Shown here one piece after another: positions 23,795 to 25,229 of a stretch of DNA of 25,229 bases. The DNA comes from JAVBKX01 sp031553835. Lineage in GTDB: Bacteria; Bacteroidota; Bacteroidia; Bacteroidales; Azobacteroidaceae. The position numbers and the translations under genes were made by a program. Position 1 is the first letter of the stretch. Each line of letters begins with the position of its first letter. Below the pieces are notes generated by a model, which did not search any database, was not told where the DNA came from, and saw only the letters and a list, made by a program, of their open reading frames with translations. The stretch covers positions 1 to 25,229 of the forward strand of contig JAVBKX010000050.1 in assembly GCA_031553835.1 (NCBI GenBank). Direction: 5' to 3'.

Positions 23795-24943
23795 TTATCC
23801 GACAATACCCTGTAATACAACCTCCTTGATCTCCTCCAATTCTTCAGGTTTCAGATTCGATCCCGAAGGCAAACACAAACCTTGCTCAAACAACATTTCC
23901 GAAAGATCATCTCCATAATACCGGCAATCTCTAAAAACGGGTTGCAAATGCATCGGTTTCCATACCGGGCGACTTTCAATGCCGGATGCCAATAGTTTCA
24001 AACGAATCGCATCCCTGTCCATTCCATCGGTAAGTTTCGGATCAATCAAAATGCAGGAAAGCCAATGATTGGAAAAATAATCATCACCAGGTTCTTTATG
24101 CACGGTAATTCCTTCTATGCCGGAAAAAGCCTGTTGATAAAAAGCATTATTCGCCCGACGAGCCAAAATACGTTCCGGCAAAACAGTCATTTGCCCCCGG
24201 CCTATACCGGCAGAAATATTACTCAAGCCATAATTATATCCGATGGTCGAGTGTTCATACCAGGGGGCTTTATCCCGGGCCTGCGTCGCTAAAAAACGAG
24301 CCTGATCCACATAATTTTTATTGGCAGATAAAAATACGCCTCCATTGGATGTCGTAATGATTTTGTTCCCATTAAACGAAATCATGGCAATATCCCCAAA
24401 AGTACCACAATAGCGGCCTTTGTATCGAGACCCCAATGATTCGGCGGCATCTTCCAATAACGGTATTTCATATTGTTGCGAAATGCGTTTGATTTCATCA
24501 ATCTTAGCCGGCATACCATACAGGTTGACCCACACAATCGCTTTCGGCTTTTTTCCTTTTGCCAAACAACCTTGAATGGCTCCTTCCAACCATTCAGGAG
24601 ACATATTCCATGTATCTGCCTCGCTCCCAACCAATACCGGTGTTGCTCCTAAATAAACGGCAGGATTTACCGATGCAATAAAAGTCAAGTCCTGACAAAT
24701 GACATAGTCATCCCGTTGCACACCCAGGACAATCAGCGCCAGGTGCAAAGCGGCTGTACCCGTATTTACAACAGTAGCATGAACATTTTCTCCAAGAAAA
24801 GACACTATATCCTGTTCAAAACCATCCACATTATCACCTGCCGGAGCAATCCAGTTTTTAGCAAAAGCATCATGGATAAAGTCCAACTCTTTACCGCAGG
24901 TATGAGGAGGAGAGAGCCATATTGTATAATTACTATTTACCAT
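23795..24943 (-). CDS. DegT/DnrJ/EryC1-type PLP sugar aminotransferase (PglE/WcfR-like)
   Basis: A 382-residue PLP enzyme that should transfer an amino group from glutamate to the 4-keto carbon of a UDP-4-keto-6-deoxy sugar. Seen: NTGTAALHLAL (60-70), the DLTFIASVNPAVYLGATPV region (85-103), the cofactor-contacting EDAAES (164-169), and the Schiff-base lysine K194 in SFNGNKIITTSNGG. It has the normal family length. Its neighbour downstream in the locus is the phosphoglycosyl transferase, and the matching 4,6-dehydratase is at 14327-16339. The product could be an AADGal- or bacillosamine-type sugar. The stereochemistry cannot be read from sequence. Confidence 0.88.
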   Translation of the reverse strand: MVNSNYTIWLSPPHTCGKELDFIHDAFAKNWIAPAGDNVDGFEQDIVSFLGENVHATVVNTGTAALHLALIVLGVQRDDYVICQDLTFIASVNPAVYLGATPVLVGSEADTWNMSPEWLEGAIQGCLAKGKKPKAIVWVNLYGMPAKIDEIKRISQQYEIPLLEDAAESLGSRYKGRYCGTFGDIAMISFNGNKIITTSNGGVFLSANKNYVDQARFLATQARDKAPWYEHSTIGYNYGLSNISAGIGRGQMTVLPERILARRANNAFYQQAFSGIEGITVHKEPGDDYFSNHWLSCILIDPKLTDGMDRDAIRLKLLASGIESRPVWKPMHLQPVFRDCRYYGDDLSEMLFEQGLCLPSGSNLKPEELEEIKEVVLQGIVG

Positions 24944-25000
24944 TTCAGATAAAAATAAAAACAGACACCATACTCATTTTTAATTTTTCATTCTTAATTC

Positions 25001-25229
25001 TTAACTTTCAATCACCTCCCAGTGTCCGCTCCGATTGTTCCCGACTCTCTTTAACATTTTTTTATTTCTTAGATTTTCTATATATTCCTTTATGGTATCT
25101 ATACCAATTTCCAATAAGTCTGACATTCCCTGACGGGTTATTTTAGGATTTTTGCGAATAATTTCTAATATTTTCTCCTCCAACATCGTGATTGGGGGGG
25201 TGATTGGGGGGGTAATTGGGGGGGTCATT
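25001..25229 (-). CDS. C-terminal winged-helix domain of a protein cut by the window edge
   Basis: The frame is open to the right edge. Its visible 75 residues begin with a proline-rich linker of repeated TPPI units and continue into a winged-helix domain, EKILEIIRKNPKITRQGMSD through LRNKKMLKRVG, ending NRSGHWEVIES. This ending is common in Bacteroidales proteins with an AlbA_2/schlafen-like N-terminal domain, often labelled RecG-like helicase or transcriptional regulator, so the gene probably extends far to the right. The ATG at 25228-25226 is likely internal. The linker is encoded by three 12-bp repeats each holding seven C residues (seven G on the plus strand). Confidence 0.6.
   Translation of the reverse strand, partial: MTPPITPPITPPITMLEEKILEIIRKNPKITRQGMSDLLEIGIDTIKEYIENLRNKKMLKRVGNNRSGHWEVIES
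25189..25226 (-). repeat. Tandem 12-bp repeats with G7 tracts encoding a TPPI linker
   Basis: Three copies of ATTGGGGGGGTG (plus strand, with last-base variants) lie from 25191 to the edge, each with a run of seven G. The unit is a multiple of three, so copy-number change keeps the frame, while slippage in a G run would break it. Confidence 0.8.

Noticed and set aside
1..25229. tRNA, rRNA or CRISPR array
   Set aside because: The intergenic regions were read on both strands and show no cloverleaf, rRNA-like sequence or regularly spaced repeats.

Overview
The window looks like chromosomal DNA of a Bacteroidales bacterium (phylum Bacteroidota). The evidence is the repeated TTTG / TAnnTTTG promoter pattern with little Shine-Dalgarno sequence, the Bacteroidales-type lipoproteins (DUF3256-like, DUF4827-like), AT-rich intergenic DNA rich in small palindromes, and a capsule/O-antigen gene set of the Bacteroides type. 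The genus cannot be fixed from the sequence alone.

Left part (1-6.7 kb). An IS4-family insertion sequence runs off the left edge. It abuts the stop codon of an AbiEi-type antitoxin whose toxin gene is not visible. Then come metY (minus) and an ABC-F ATPase (plus), divergently transcribed from one 48-bp near-perfect palindrome that holds two overlapping mirror-image promoters. Both transcripts have long structured leaders. An NlpC/P60 lipoprotein follows the ABC-F gene, and a small HTH regulator faces it.

Middle part (6.7-14.3 kb). A minus-strand 821-residue membrane-anchored propeller protein with an unusual cytoplasmic tail is followed by a tightly packed plus-strand operon: truA, a DUF3256-like protein, an RNA-metabolising beta-CASP hydrolase, and the binding protein and permease of an iron-siderophore/cobalamin-type ABC importer. 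The importer ATPase is not here.

Right part (14.3-25.2 kb). Everything is on the minus strand. Read 5' to 3' it starts with the C-terminus of a winged-helix protein carrying a G7-tract repeat, then the end of a surface-polysaccharide locus: a DegT-type sugar aminotransferase, a nucleotidyltransferase, a HEPN gene with an apparent internal deletion, an initiating phosphoglycosyl transferase, an intact MntA-HepT toxin-antitoxin pair with its own promoter, and a WbuC-like cupin. A 143-bp compound palindromic element separates these from a housekeeping series: ComEC, NrnA-type phosphoesterase, DUF4827-like lipoprotein, GlmM and a membrane UDP-sugar 4,6-dehydratase. Dehydratase, aminotransferase and phosphoglycosyl transferase together fit synthesis of a 4-amino-4,6-dideoxy sugar and its transfer to undecaprenyl phosphate as the first sugar of a glycan, with GlmM feeding UDP-GlcNAc.

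No tRNA, rRNA or CRISPR array was seen. The most unusual items are the mirror-image promoter, the two leaders, the compound palindrome, the deleted HEPN gene beside an intact MntA-HepT pair, and the propeller protein tail.
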